DNA of 64,000 nucleotides from Corydoras sp. C115 (GCA_019802505.1 JAFMOC010000238.1:143501-207500), one strand, 5' to 3'; counted from the first letter of the stretch, positions 9,928 through 20,164 are shown. Numbers and translations: made by a program. The notes: generated by a model not told the origin, from the sequence alone.

Positions 9928-11160
9928 TCCGCACTAAGCTTGGTACCAATTTAAAAGTTTATCTGCCGATCACAGACCTCCGGATGCAACGCGGCGAGAA
10001 TGTAAATGACGAAATGAGGCTGTGCTGGAGAGCTCATCTGGAGAACTGAGAGCAAACTGCGACTCGGGCCCTCGGGGCCCTTAAACTTAGACCTTGTTTC
10101 TAACTTATAATATGATCAATGTTACTTTTATTCATCCACCACAAATCAGACGCTGTTCCGTCTCCCGCGGCGACCACGAAGAGAAGTTCTAACTCTCCTG
10201 GGAAAGACGGCGGCGGGAGAACGGACCGCTACGCGTCCGGATTTCGGGCGGAAAACGCGAAGGTTTGTACGATGTGTAACGACGGCTGACTATTTCGTTC
10301 CTCTGTTAAAGACGCTTAACGGCTTCGGGGTTCCGCACTAAGCTTGGTACCAATTTAAAACACGGCGAGAACTGAGAGCAAACTGTGACTCGGGCCCTCG
10401 GAACTCGGGTCTTGGGGTCACCCAAAGGCCCTTAAAGGTGTTCAAACTCAGAATATGAATAATGTTACATCTATCCATAAGTGTAGAGGGTTCAAGAGTG
10501 GTCTTTAATGCAGAAGACACCGGGTGAAACACGCAACAGGACACGACCCTAACACAAAACAACGTTCCAACAGGGGACATTGGGAAAGGCTGGGTATTTA
10601 AACGTATAGAGGTTAGTCACATGACGGGGAAAACACAGCCGAACCGGATTCAACGGATTTACCGCGAAAAGAGACGTAATTATACGATAAACACACACAG
10701 CTGCACCAGAGCTACACTAATGACCAACAGGGTCCAATAGGGGGCGCTGAGGAACCATCTGGAAGAGCCGGCAACACCACCCACTGAGGTGACACGTTCT
10801 GCTCTTTCATGCTCCTTGATAATGGACAGAAGTGCCAGCGAGACGGCGGAACGTGAGGACGCGGCGGAACGTGAGAACGTGGCGGAACGTGAGAACGCGG
10901 CGGAACGTGAGGACGCGTCTCTTCGTTTCAATCCCGCGACGTCCGCATTTATTCATCCACCACGAATCAGATACTGTTCCGTCTCCCGCGGCAACCACGA
11001 AGAGAAGTTCCAACTCGCCTGGGAAAGACGGCGGCGGGAGAACGGACCGCTGCGCGTCCGGATTTCGGGCGGAAAACGCGAAGGTTTGTACGATGTGTAA
11101 CGACGGCTGACTATTTCGTTCCTCTGTTAAAGACGCTTAACGGCTTCGGGGTTCCGAGCG
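9928..11160 (+). repeat. tandem segmental duplication of about 0.4 kb with insertion in the second unit
   Basis: Unit 1 (about 9928-10333) and unit 2 (about 10334-11155) both start CCGCACTAAGCTTGGTACC, then share ACTGAGAGCAAACTG, ACTCGGGCCCTCGG and a 200-bp block from TTATTCATCCACCAC to GGCTTCGGGGTTCCG (10132-10333 and 10948-11155). Unit 2 has about 480 bp of extra sequence (10470-10947). Confidence 0.85.
10848..10918. repeat. 18-bp minisatellite GCGGCGGAACGTGAGGAC
   Basis: Four copies differ by A/G and C/T changes. The arginine/glutamate-rich open frames (to 103 codons) come from this array. Confidence 0.85.
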
Positions 11161-11382
11161 AGCTGTAAACGAAAAACACAGACTAATTAATCACCTGAGA
11201 AACGAACGCAAACACACCGCTGGGAAATTAAAGCCTAATTAATACAATAGCGCGGCGCGAGCGGGGATGGATTACACTGTGTATTGGGGTCAGGCGCGTA
11301 CCAACGCCGCCGCATTCCAAAACACTTTGGGGAAGGTCCGGTCCGAATGACGCACCATCGGTGCGCGACTTCAGATGTTAAG
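11161..11382. other. unique sequence, nothing recognised
   Basis: It is AT-rich with several TAATTAAT words (11183-11245). There is no coding pattern. Confidence 0.35.
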
Positions 11383-11480
11383 TTTGCCCAGCGCCCAAAA
11401 CGTTCTCCCCTGGATGGACATGGGGAACCCCCCCCTCCCTCCCCCCATTACCCCAGTAGAGGATTAAGTCAAAAATAATC
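11383..11480 (+). mobile_element. DANA/mermaid-like SINE, 3' end only
   Basis: CAGCGCCCAAAACGTTCTCC, poly-C and GTAGAGGATTAAG, meeting the next SINE tail to tail. Confidence 0.8.
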
Positions 11481-11775
11481 CATCCATCCATTATTTCAGC
11501 TTTATCCTCTATTAGGGTTGCGGGTGGCGGGGTTCCCCATTCCCATCCAGGGGAGAACGTTTCAGGTGCTGGGCAGATACACCCAGGACAGGGGGCACTT
11601 AACACACTCACTCACACACACACTCTCTATAGGGCAATTTGGAGCATTCAGTGTACCTTGAATCCATGTTTATGGACTGTGGGAGGAAACTCACGTGGAC
11701 ACGGGGAGGACATGCAAACTCCACCCAGATTGGGATTGAAACCTGAGAGGAGAACGAGCGAACCGCCAAGCCATG
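11481..11775 (-). mobile_element. DANA/mermaid-like SINE, minus strand
   Basis: ATCCATTATTTCAGCTTTAT to GCGAACCGCCAAGCCATGG. It carries the variant CAGGTGCTGGGC also found in the inverted copy at 41.7 kb. Confidence 0.85.
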
Positions 11776-11950
11776 GAAGATAAATGAACAAATTAAATAA
11801 AATTAATTTAGTAATTAAAGGACAAGATCAAATTCTTTGATGTTTATTGATCTTCTGGATCAATCTGGATCCATTCCGCCGACTGATCGGCTGCGAGATC
11901 GAAGTTTAAAATAGAAAGATACTGAAACGCTCTTCATCTTCACAAAGACT
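11481..11950 (+). repeat. left arm of an inverted segmental duplication (partner 41307-41780)
   Basis: The SINE plus 175 bp of non-SINE sequence (AATTAATTTAGTAATTAA, TTTGATGTTTATTGATCTTC, GACTGATCGGCTGCGAGATC, GCTCTTCATCTTCACAAAGA) reappears in reverse complement at 41307-41780. Confidence 0.9.
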
Positions 11951-12575
11951 TTTCCGCTCGAGGGAAGACGGCGCGAGACGACACGAGACGAAACGAGACG
12001 AAACGAGAACCTTCTTCTCTCGCCAAATCTCTGACGCGCTGGCACCGGGAGGAGGACGCATGAGGAGCGCGGCGTCGCCGAGGCCTGGGAGACGCCGGGT
12101 GACGACGGCGTGAGTGACGGGTGACGGCGAAGCGCGAGGAATTAAAATATCCGAGACGACGAGGCAAAAAAAAAAAAAAAAAAAATATGGAAATGGGGAA
12201 AGATTAGCATGTGATAATTCTCTGGTTCAACTGATGACAGATTTCGTCTCTCTCTCTCTCTCGCTCTCTCTCTCTCGCTCGTCCTCGCCGTCTCCATCCT
12301 TCCTTAAGGACGCGTGTGCGAGCGACGGCGTCTGGCGCTCTGATGTGTGTTTACGTTGCGACGTGTCGGCGTGACCGTGATGGGCTCGGGCGGAGTGCCG
12401 CTGCGAGGAGTTTAGATGTTTACAAGCTAAACTTGTATTTCAGCTGCAGGCGGCAGGTGACGGGATCGTTTAGCGCTCTCGCACCGCAGACGCGTCTCGA
12501 GAACTCACTTCGGCTTGCGGGTGAAACTTCACCTTTAAACGTACTTTTCATTTATTTAGTTTAAAGTAAGGTGGC
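11951..12575. other. unique CpG-rich sequence with A-run and CT-run
   Basis: A19 lies at 12166-12184 and a CT tract at 12247-12285. A short ACGAGACGAA tandem is at 11975-12007. No gene is seen. Confidence 0.4.
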
Positions 12576-12579
12576 GCAC

Positions 12580-12745
12580 CAAACGGAACTTGGAAAGGTG
12601 GTGCGGTAGACCGGAACTCCAACAACGACCGGAAAGAGATCCTGGAGACCTGCTGCCCGGGTAATAATCTCCTACTCAACGTCAGCAGTGTCTCAGTGGA
12701 AGGAGTGGACGGCTTCGAGTCCCTCGGTGTTCCCATCACGCCGGA
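12580..12745 (+). pseudogene. LINE ORF2 fragment, upstream piece
   Basis: Frame pieces read NNLLLNVSSVSVEGVDGFES then LGVPIT, equivalent to the NNLSLNVSKTKE...FKFLGV region of a second teleost LINE ORF2 type. The middle of the motif is deleted. The same ORF resumes at about 13045 after an interrupting repeat. Confidence 0.6.
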
Positions 12746-13040
12746 CCGGTCATCCTAACCCCAGGACTTCCAATGGACTTATCTAGTTTTCTAGTTTTAA
12801 ATATGGGTCACATGATCACCACACGATCTGTACATGGCTGTCCTACACTGTTGGACACTCAAGGAGGAGGAGTCCCTCGGATCCTCACAAGGTTTCTTTC
12901 TTAAGATATCAACATAACAGGGAGTTTTGTCTTGCCACTGTCTCTTGGTCTTGCTCTTTGGGGGTTTAAAGGTTTATAACTCTGTAAAGCTGCTCTGTGA
13001 TGTACGATTGTAAAAAACACTCTATAAATAAATTAATTGA
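12746..13040 (+). repeat. interspersed repeat R, copy 1 (non-LTR-type tail), inserted in LINE
   Basis: This copy shares GTACATGGCTGTCCTACA, CCTCACAAGGTTTCTT, CATAACAGGGAGTTTTGTCT and GTAAAGCTGCT with five other copies in the window. It ends AATAAATTAATTGA. It separates two parts of one LINE ORF, which suggests it was inserted there. Confidence 0.65.
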
Positions 13041-13044
13041 TCTA

Positions 13045-13670
13045 GAACTTCATGGTTCTGCCACAAGAACAATCTGGCAAAGAAGGCTCGTCAGCGTCTC
13101 CTCCACCTCAGACTGTCCTCCAAGGTCCTGCGGAACTTCTACTCCTGCACCGTTGAGAGCATCCTCACGGGGAACATCAGAACCTGGTTCAGAAACGGCA
13201 CCCGGTCGGACCGCCGGTCCCTGCAGAGGGCGGGACGTTCGGCCGTGCGCACCATCCGAGCTGTCGTAGGCTTGAGGTTAAGGAACCAACCTGAAGATCT
13301 GAAGATCCCCGATTGGATTCGCGGTTCCAACAAGTACCCAGGCTGAGGAGCCCTCAAGCAAACCACCCAACAGACGATGGGCAAAATGTGGAGGACGGGG
13401 TCTGTGGTAGCTCAGGGGTTAGGGTGTCGGGTTCGGGTCTTGGGTAACAGCACCCAACCGGACCGACCCAGCGCACCCTCCCGGCAGCACCTCCAGACCT
13501 CCAGACCATCCACAGGAAGTGGTGCTGGTCCAAAGCCAAAGAGATTGTGAAGGACCTCAGGCGTCCCAACAACAAACTGTTTACTCTGTCGCCCTCAGGA
13601 CGGCGTTTTCGTTCCCTGAAGGTGAACAGTGGATGAGGAGGAGCTTCCTCCCAATTACCCAATAGCTGCT
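13045..13670 (+). pseudogene. LINE ORF2 fragment, downstream piece
   Basis: The frame AKKARQRLLHLRLSSKVL, NFYSCTVESILTGNIRTW and RSLQRAGRSAVRTI is typical of the C-terminal end of a fish LINE ORF2. After a gap with a SINE-like head at 13403-13446 (TGTGGTAGCTCAGGGGTTAG), the ORF resumes as KAKEIVKDLRRPNNKLFTLS, PSGRRFRSLK and RRSFLPI (13520-13665). The copy is interrupted and inactive. Confidence 0.75.
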
Positions 13671-14289
13671 TTCCTTACTGAGCAGTGGGCATCAGTGGGT
13701 GCACCAGCACCGAGTTGCCTCCTTGTTCTGGTCGTGTTGTTTCAGTGAATGTCCTGAAGGTTGAGGACCCTCTCTGAGGTCTACGGTGAGGTGAGGTGCA
13801 CGGTGGTAGGACACAGTGTCCCCTGTGGAATGGTTTTGGTTCCAGGGGTCAGGCTCTCGGAGGCTGTGCAGGGGCCCGGAGGTTTTTCTGTGTTTCTTTA
13901 CTGATTTTTTTTTTTATTGCAGTAAACTTTTTAAAGTGTTGTGTGTCTCCTGCGTCCGAGTCGCCGACGTTGCCTTCATGTTTGTTTAGCACAAAAGGAA
14001 AACGTGATTGTTCTCCGTTCCGAGCTCCGAATCTGCATCTGCCTCCTAAAGCGGCGCTCCCCTGACCCCACATCACTCAGGACCGTTCTAAAGTGCAGAA
14101 CCCTCGGCGTGCAGGGTAGCAATTCAGTCTGCGGTGGGAATCATTTCCATTCAGCTGATGTGTCATCGGCGACGTGAAGGGGTGGAGAACAGCGGCATGC
14201 AAACGGCGGAGGGGGGACGTTCCCAAAAGTCAGTTTATCCCCGAGTTTGTTAAGTGTTTTTATACAAAGTACGAAAAGAAAAAACAAGC
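13671..14289. other. unique sequence, no gene recognised
   Basis: Open frames up to 89 codons lack splice support. The part 13960-14165 (AGCACAAAAGGAAAACGTGA, ATCATTTCCATTCAGCTGAT) could be conserved non-coding DNA. Confidence 0.3.
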
Positions 14290-14926
14290 AGGATGAACTG
14301 GGGCAATTTAGAGCATTTACCTTGAAACCGGAGAAGCGGCGTAAACTCATGTGGACGCAGGGAGAACATGCAAACGACTCCCAGATTGGGATTTGAACCT
14401 GGGTCCCCAACTCTGAGAGGAGAACATTCATTCCTTCATTCATTATATAGGGGGGGGGGTTCCTCATGTCCATCCAGGGGAGGACATCTCAAGCACTGGG
14501 CGGATACACCCAGGACAGGACGCCAATCGATCGCTGGACACACACTCACTCACACACTCTATATGGGGCAATTGAGAGCGTTCAATGTACCTTGAATCCA
14601 TGTTTTTGGACTGTGGGAGGAAACCGAGGAGACCCACATGGACACGGGGAGAACATGCAAACTCCACCCAGATTGGGATTCGAACCTGGATCCCTAGAGC
14701 TGAGAGGCGAACATTCATTCTGGGGCGAGACACCCGCGACAAGAGCGCCAATCTAACACTGGACACAACCACTTTCTCTATGGGGCAATTTGGAGCATGC
14801 AATTTACCTTGAATCCATGTACTGGGACAGTGTGAGGAAACCCAATGGGACATGGGAAGAACATGGAAACGTCACCCAGTCCTCCCCAAAGGAGAACATG
14901 CTAATCTCTAAGCCACCATGCCAATA

Positions 14927-14935
<9 letters not shown>
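14290..14935 (-). mobile_element. three DANA/mermaid-like SINE copies in tandem, minus strand
   Basis: Copies at about 14290-14430, 14431-14735 and 14736-14935. Each has GGGGCAATT..GAGC, ACTCCACCCAGATTGGGATT or a decayed form, and GAGGAGAACAT. The second is most complete. The shared ATTCATTC junctions suggest sequential insertion into tails. Confidence 0.8.
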
Positions 14936-14965
<30 letters not shown>

Positions 14966-14974
14966 GAAGAAGAA
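14926..14974. repeat. (AAT)n microsatellite, then AAGAAG
   Basis: About 12 AAT units follow the SINE head. Confidence 0.9.
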
Positions 14975-15600
14975 GTTAATTAAATGTGATGTAAAATCTA
15001 CGAATAATGAACTCATGTGCAGATGGACGGATTAATGAACTCACCGCTCGTCTGCATCGTCTCTGTTTACACCGCCCGCCTCCTTTCGGCCGCCCAAAGA
15101 CAAACTAAAGCTCTCCGTCCTTAAATAAAGGTTTTTCGACGGGTTCCGCGAGTCCTGCTGGTTCTGTATTTAGACGATCTGTCATCACGCGAGACACGGC
15201 TCGTCAGGTTCCCAGAATAAAGAGAGAAATAAAACCAAGTGTGATTAACATCATCATCATCATTGTTTCTGTTTTTGTCTCGGTTCTGCAGAGAAGCAAA
15301 AAAAAATAAAAAAAACGCCAGCAGACCTTCACGGTCTGGAAGGTTCTTCAAAGAGACGTGTGAGGGTTCTTGGCTGTAGGCTTCTTAGCATCATTAATTC
15401 ATCGCTGCCTTCCACCACGCTCCCATCCGGCTTTAAACACGCGGCGCTGGAGCTTCACCTGAAGCAGCCGCAGACCCCGGAGAACGGGAACCGTCCATCG
15501 GCAAACTTCCAAAAGAAGGTTCTCTGAACAAGTTCTCCTTTCTGATTTCTACACAAAAACACAACGTGCGATGCTTTAATTGTTAAATTGATTCGTACAG
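14975..15600. other. unique sequence upstream of the exon candidate
   Basis: I see no repeat and no second exon. The 60 bp before 15600 has only a weak polypyrimidine tract (GCTTTAATTGTTAAATTG). Confidence 0.35.
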
Positions 15601-15759
15601 CTGATGGACCGGAGAGACAACCAAGAGAACGTGAGGTACGGCGTCAAGTTATGGACCAACCACGCGGCCTACTGCCCTCTGCAGGATCCAAAAGCTGCGG
15701 AGAACATGATGGACTTTGTTAACTTACTTCATTTAAAGGACAGACAACCTTTAACCAAG
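15601..15759 (+). CDS. putative internal exon of an unrecognised gene (53 codons, phase 0-0)
   Basis: I do not recognise the protein. The segment follows a CAG acceptor (ATTCGTACAG ending at 15600) and ends at a good donor, AAG|GTACAT. It is exactly 159 nt and open throughout in the frame CTG ATG GAC. The peptide starts LMDRRDNQENVRYGVKLW, continues TNHAAYCPLQDPKAAENMM and ends HLKDRQPLTK, a mixed globular-looking composition. Third positions favour G/C, unlike the flanking repeats. The ATG at 15604 is probably internal. A dispersed repeat begins at or near the donor GT, so the donor may sit in repeat sequence. The terminal exon candidate at 23156 on the same strand also starts in phase 0 and could be downstream in the same transcript. 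The alternative is a fragment of an old mobile-element ORF or a chance open frame. Confidence 0.4.
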
Positions 15760-15761
15760 GT

Positions 15762-16184
15762 ACATCGGTGTCCTACACTCTTGATGCTGCCTGGCCGCCC
15801 AAGGAGGATGCGTCCCCACTGAGCCTCGGTCCTCACAAGGTTTCTCCCTTAAAATATCAACATAACGGGGAGTTTTGTCTTGCCGCTGTCGCTTCATCTT
15901 GCTCATCCATCCATCCAGTATTTCACGCTTTATCCCTACTAGGGTCGCGTGGGGGGGGGGTGGTTCCCCATGCCCATCCAGGGGAGAACGATTCGGGCGC
16001 TGGGCAGATACACCCAGGACAGGGGGGCAATCTATAGCTGGGCAAACACTCACTCTCACACACACTCTATATGGGTCAACTTGGATAATTCAATTGACTT
16101 GATCCATGTTTTTGGACTGTGGGAGGAAACTGGAGAACCCGGCGATGTACGATTGTAAAAAAACGCTCTATAACTTGAACTTAT
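15762..16184 (+). repeat. interspersed repeat R, copy 2, split by a SINE
   Basis: The 5' part (15762-15905) has CGGTGTCCTACACTC, CCTCACAAGGTTTCTCCC and GGGAGTTTTGTCTTGCC. The 3' part (16143-16184) has GATGTACGATTGTAAAAAAA and ACTTGAACTTA. A minus-strand SINE sits between, and about 45 bp of R is missing at the junction. Confidence 0.6.
15906..16142 (-). mobile_element. DANA/mermaid-like SINE, 5'-truncated, minus strand, inside repeat R
   Basis: ATCCATCCATCCAGTATTTC to GGAAACTGGAGAACCCGGC. The tRNA-related head is missing. Confidence 0.85.
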
Positions 16185-16479
16185 AGCCTCTGGATTGTTG
16201 GGTCCAACGTATACGGTAGGATCCTGGTGGTTTCCTGATGCTGACGAATGTGGACGTGTCCTGCAGTGTCCACCAATGAATAAAAGAGGACCAGAATGTT
16301 GGCGCCTCCATGATTTATTGATCTAGTTTTAAATATTGGAAGCGAGCGTGGTCCCGCGTCCGAAACCACGTCAGATGAGACCTCAGATGAGACCTCCTCA
16401 GGTGAACCGAAGGCGTGTTGACGTGAGCATGTCGACGCCCACCGTGGAACCCTATTCACTATTAATCTTTAAAAATAAA
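16185..16479. other. unique sequence, nothing recognised
   Basis: A short duplication GATGAGACCTCAGATGAGAC occurs at 16373-16392. An open frame of 92 codons on the minus strand has no support. Confidence 0.35.
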
Positions 16480-17162
16480 TTAAAAACACATTTATTTAAT
16501 CTGCCGTTTAATTAATCCCCTGTAGATCAGTGTGTGCTGGCGTTTCACCTCTTCACCCACCTCATCATTAATGAGGGGGTGTGGCGCTGAAATGATGCTG
16601 TTCCGGGGCGCCATCTCAACTATGTACCCTGCAGTATCTGCCTCTTTTAGTTCTGCTGCTCTAGTCAGTGATGCCGGAGTCACATGCTGCACTGTGTCAA
16701 TTAATTACTTATTAATTAAATGCCGTGCTTAATTATCAGCTCTAACTGCCTTCCTTGTCTGTTTCTTTTGAGGTGTCCCCCGGCTTCCTGGAGATCTTCA
16801 TCCATGGCTCTGCTGACTAATACTGGATGGAACCTGACAAGGCGCTCCTGCAGGACGCCCCCTAATGGACTCACATATAGTTTTCCAGTTGTTAGTTTTT
16901 CCATTTGTTTAGTATCTGGACATGGCTGTCCTACATTGTTGCTGTCTGGCCGCTCAAGGAGGACGAGTCCCCCACTGAGTCTTGGTCCTCACAAGGTTTC
17001 TTCCTTAAATAACAACATAACAGGGAGTTTTTTCTTGCCACTGTCGCTTCGGCTCGCTCTTTGGGGGTTTAAAGGCTTTTCATTCTGTAAAGCTGCTTTG
17101 TGACGATGTACTGTTGTAAAAAGCGCGACAGAAATAAATAACTTGAACTTGAACTTGAACCC
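16480..17162 (+). repeat. interspersed repeat R, copy 3 (longest)
   Basis: The 3' half (16785-17162) aligns with the copies near 12.8 kb and 48.4 kb, and ends with GTAAAGCTGCTTTGTGACGA and the tail AACTTGAACTTGAACTTGAA. The hexamer tail suggests a non-LTR retrotransposon or its SINE. The 5' extension to 16480 (CATCATTAATGAGGGGGTGT and GATGCCGGAGTCACATGCTG) is probably part of the same element. Confidence 0.6.
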
Positions 17163-17727
17163 CGTGATCACCTGACCGAGCCGAGGAAGGGACAGAAATG
17201 TCGTAAATCGTAAAATGAAAGGCGGTATCTGTTAATGCGGCGCGTTGGCAGACGCCTGTACGACTGCGACGTCTGGATATCGATGGTTTCCAGCTGGAGA
17301 TAAACAGGAGCATCGATTCTGCGGCAGGCGTCGCGGCGAACGCCGTACAACCTTAAACAAAGCCGAGCGAGTTCGCAGGCGTCGCAGGCGTCGCAGCCAT
17401 CCGTCTTAATGAATCTGTTTGTTTCTCATTAGTCAGCAGTAAAGGCTTTAATTCCGTCGACGGGCGCCTTCATTCCTCTCCCAAACGACGGCCGCGCCCG
17501 GCGTCGGCGCCTCTGCCGCTTCGTCTTCATGCTTTATTGTCCTCGCGATGCGGAAGGCAGTGAGGAACTCTGGGATATCAGAGCGAGACGTTATATAAAC
17601 CTCACCTCTGCGTGCCCCCCATGTTCAGAACCTCATCAGGTTCTGTCGGATCGTTCTAATAAATGGCGTGACTCTTATTTCAACGTTCTAACGTCTCAAT
17701 AAAGGATCAGGCGTTCTGTCTCCTCCA
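17163..17727. other. unique CpG-rich sequence with candidate conserved block
   Basis: AATGAATCTGTTTGTTTCTC and AGTCAGCAGTAAAGGC at 17410-17450 look like conserved non-coding words. The GCAGGCGTCGCAGGCGTCGC stretch at 17373-17392 is a small tandem. No gene is recognised. Confidence 0.3.
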
Positions 17728-18052
17728 TCCATCCATCATCTTCCGCTTTATCCTCCACTAGGGTCGCGGGAGGAGGAGGGAAGGGGGGGGGGGATTCCCT
17801 ATGCCCATACAGGACAGGACACCAATCTATCGCTGGGCACACACTCACTCACACAGACACACTCTATATGGGGCAATTTGGAGAATTCAATTGACCTTGA
17901 TCCATGTTTTTGGACTGTGGGAGGAAACCGGAGAACCCGGAGGAAACCCACGCGGACACGGGGAGGACATGGAAACTCCACCCAGATTGGGATTCGAACC
18001 GGGAATCCCTAGCGCTGAGAGGAGAACATGCCAAACCACTAAGCCACCTTAT
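17728..18052 (-). mobile_element. DANA/mermaid-like SINE, full length, minus strand
   Basis: ATCCATCCATCATCTTCCGC to ACCACTAAGCCACCTTATG. Includes G-run and (AC) segments. Confidence 0.9.
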
Positions 18053-18092
18053 GTTTCCTCATCTAGGTTAAATTGTTTGATGGTAAACTGAT

Positions 18093-18124
18093 AGCTATAT
18101 ATATATATAGAGAGAGAGAGAGAG
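18093..18124. repeat. (TA)n(GA)n microsatellite
   Basis: Short compound array at the start of the next SINE. Confidence 0.85.
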
Positions 18125-18312
18125 CGCTGGGAATCCAGGTTCGAATCCCGAGCTGGGTGGAGTTTCCATGTTCTCCTCGTGTCCACGTGGATTTCCTCTA
18201 GGATTCTTCGTTTTCCTCCCACAGTCCAAAAACGTGGATTCAAGGTGAATCGGCCGCTCTCAATTGCCCCTATAGAGTATCTGTGTCCGTGTTGAGTGAG
18301 TGGGGATGGGTC
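18125..18312 (+). mobile_element. DANA/mermaid-like SINE, 5' and 3' truncated
   Basis: GCGCTGGGAATCCAGGTTCG to GAGTGAGTGGGGATGGG. The A box is lost. Confidence 0.8.
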
Positions 18313-18440
18313 CCCAGTGAAGGTTGTGTATATTTATCTTTTCCCAGCTACGAGTTCCTCTTTTCCAGAGATTGGCTCCGCCCACTTCCCTCCCGTCAGC
18401 ACCTTTTCATGCGTTCTTTTACGTTAATGGAGTCAATTTT

Positions 18441-18797
18441 TCGGCACGGTGGCTTAGTGGTTGGCATGTTCTCCTCTCAGCACTAGGGATTCCCAGTTCG
18501 AATCCCCATCTGGGTGGAGTTTCCATGTTCTCCCCGTGTCCGTGTGGGTTTCCTCCGGGTTCTCCGGCTTCCTTCCACAGTCCAAAAACATGGATCAAGT
18601 CAATTGAATTCTCCAAATTGCCCCATATAGAGTGTGTGTGTGTGTGTGTGTGTGTGTGCCCAGTGATAGATTGGCGTCCTGTCCTGGGTGTATCTGCCCA
18701 GCGCCCGAAACGTTCTCCCCTGGATGGGCATGGGGAACACCCCCCCCCCTGCGACCCTAATAGAGGATAAAGCGGAAGATAATGAATGAATGAATGA
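18441..18797 (+). mobile_element. DANA/mermaid-like SINE, full length
   Basis: TTCGGCACGGTGGCTTAGTG to GATAATGAATGAATGAATGA, with (GT)13 and poly-C inside. Boxes A and B are intact. Confidence 0.95.
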
Positions 18798-18893
18798 TTT
18801 TACTTTTCACGTGCCGCGAATGCCGGATCAGAAGACGGCGAGACGCGAACCCACAATAAACCTGCAAACCAAACGAGGTTGAGGTTGGACTCG

Positions 18894-18932
<39 letters not shown>
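18894..18932. repeat. (GT)n microsatellite
   Basis: About 18 GT units. Confidence 0.95.
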
Positions 18933-18934
<2 letters not shown>

Positions 18935-19504
18935 GTGTGTCGGAGATGTTGCATTCCTGAGATAATGACGGATGCTGCAGGTTCGGTTGCCCCTCTGAGA
19001 GCGAGCGGGGCGAGCAGAGGGCTAAAGTGCGAGAGAGGTGCGAGACAGATGGCGAGACAAAAGAGATTCCTCATTTCGGAATGAAAAGCTCCAGCCCCCT
19101 GATCTCGGCAGAACGGCGGGAGAACGGGCGCAGAACCGCGAGGACGCCGGCGCTCAGCAGCGGGAGCGGCTCATAACCTTCTGCTCGCTAATTGGTGAGG
19201 GATGCGAGGGCAGGAGAGCCTTGAAAGGGGCGGCGGGGGGCGAATGGAAGCGAGGGCCGGGGCGTCGACTGTTCTCACAACAAACACCGGTTTCATTTCA
19301 TCCCCGGGTGTCAAGAAGGAGAGTCATTTACACCAAATGAATCACCGACTCCGGCTCTGACTCTCGTGTAAATTGCTTTAAGGCAACGACAGCTACATTT
19401 ATATCTATTTTTTGAATTCCGTACTTCTCGTACTGAACCTAAGCAGGACGTAACGATCAGGTCTGAGGATTCTACAGCGGAGCTGCTTTTCTTCGTAACT
19501 TCTG
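18933..19504. other. unique sequence with candidate conserved block
   Basis: 18938-19210 is non-repetitive (GATGTTGCATTCCTGAGATA, TTCTGCTCGCTAATTGGTGA). Open frames of 62-100 codons lack splice signals. Confidence 0.3.
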
Positions 19505-19562
19505 ACTTGTGATGTTTTCATTTGTAAGTCGCTTTAGTTAAAAGCATCTGATAAACGACTAA
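19505..19562 (+). mobile_element. L2-type SINE/LINE 3' tail
   Basis: TTTGTAAGTCGCTTTAGTTA, AAAGCATCTGATAAACGAC and AAATTTAAACGTAAA match the TTTGGATAAAAGCGTCTGCT type tail in decayed form. Confidence 0.6.
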
Positions 19563-19743
19563 ATTTAAACGTAAAAGCACGTAAAACGTGGTTATTGTTG
19601 GTGAACTTTAGAACAATGACTCCAATAACGGTTTGGTGGTTGATGAATTGGCGTAAATGGGCGAGTGGACACACCTGCTGGAGGTTCCGTTAATGCTCCG
19701 TGTGTAAACAAACCAAAATCAAGAAACCGCCAGCCGTAACGGC

Positions 19744-19774
19744 GTATATATATACAGTATATATATATATATTA
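19744..19774. repeat. (AT)n microsatellite
   Basis: Interrupted once by ACAGTA. Confidence 0.85.
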
Positions 19775-19800
19775 AAAAAACTAGAAATAAGAATAAAATT

Positions 19801-20149
19801 GGGGCGGCACGGTGGCTTAGTGGCATGTTCTCCTCTCAGTGCTGGGGATTCCCGGTTCGAATCCCAATCTGGGTGGAGTTTCCATGTTCTCCCCGTGTCC
19901 GCGCGGGCTTCCTCCTGGTTCTCTGGTTTCCTCCCACAGTCCAAAAACATGGATCAAGTCAATTGAGTTCTCCAAATTGCCCCAAATAGAGTGTGTGTGT
20001 GTGTGTGAGTGAGTGTGTGCCCAGTGATGGATTGCCCCCTGTCCTGGGTGTATCTGCCCAGCGCCCAAAACGTTCTCCCCTGGATGGACATGGGGAACCG
20101 CCCCCCCCCCAATATAGGATAAAGCTGAAGATAATGGATGGATGAATAA
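19801..20149 (+). mobile_element. DANA/mermaid-like SINE, full length
   Basis: GGGGCGGCACGGTGGCTTAG to AGATAATGGATGGATGAAT. It has a short deletion between the A box and GCATGTTC. Confidence 0.95.
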
Positions 20150-20164
20150 TCAGCTACACTGCAG

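Noticed and set aside
10789..11110. Arg/Glu-rich frames of 92-103 codons
   Set aside because: Generated by an 18-bp minisatellite and by the tandem duplication; no splice support.
18324..18770. 148-codon frame and similar frames with SPCPRGFPPGSPVSSHSPK
   Set aside because: This peptide recurs at almost every SINE copy in the window because the SINE body is stop-free in that frame.
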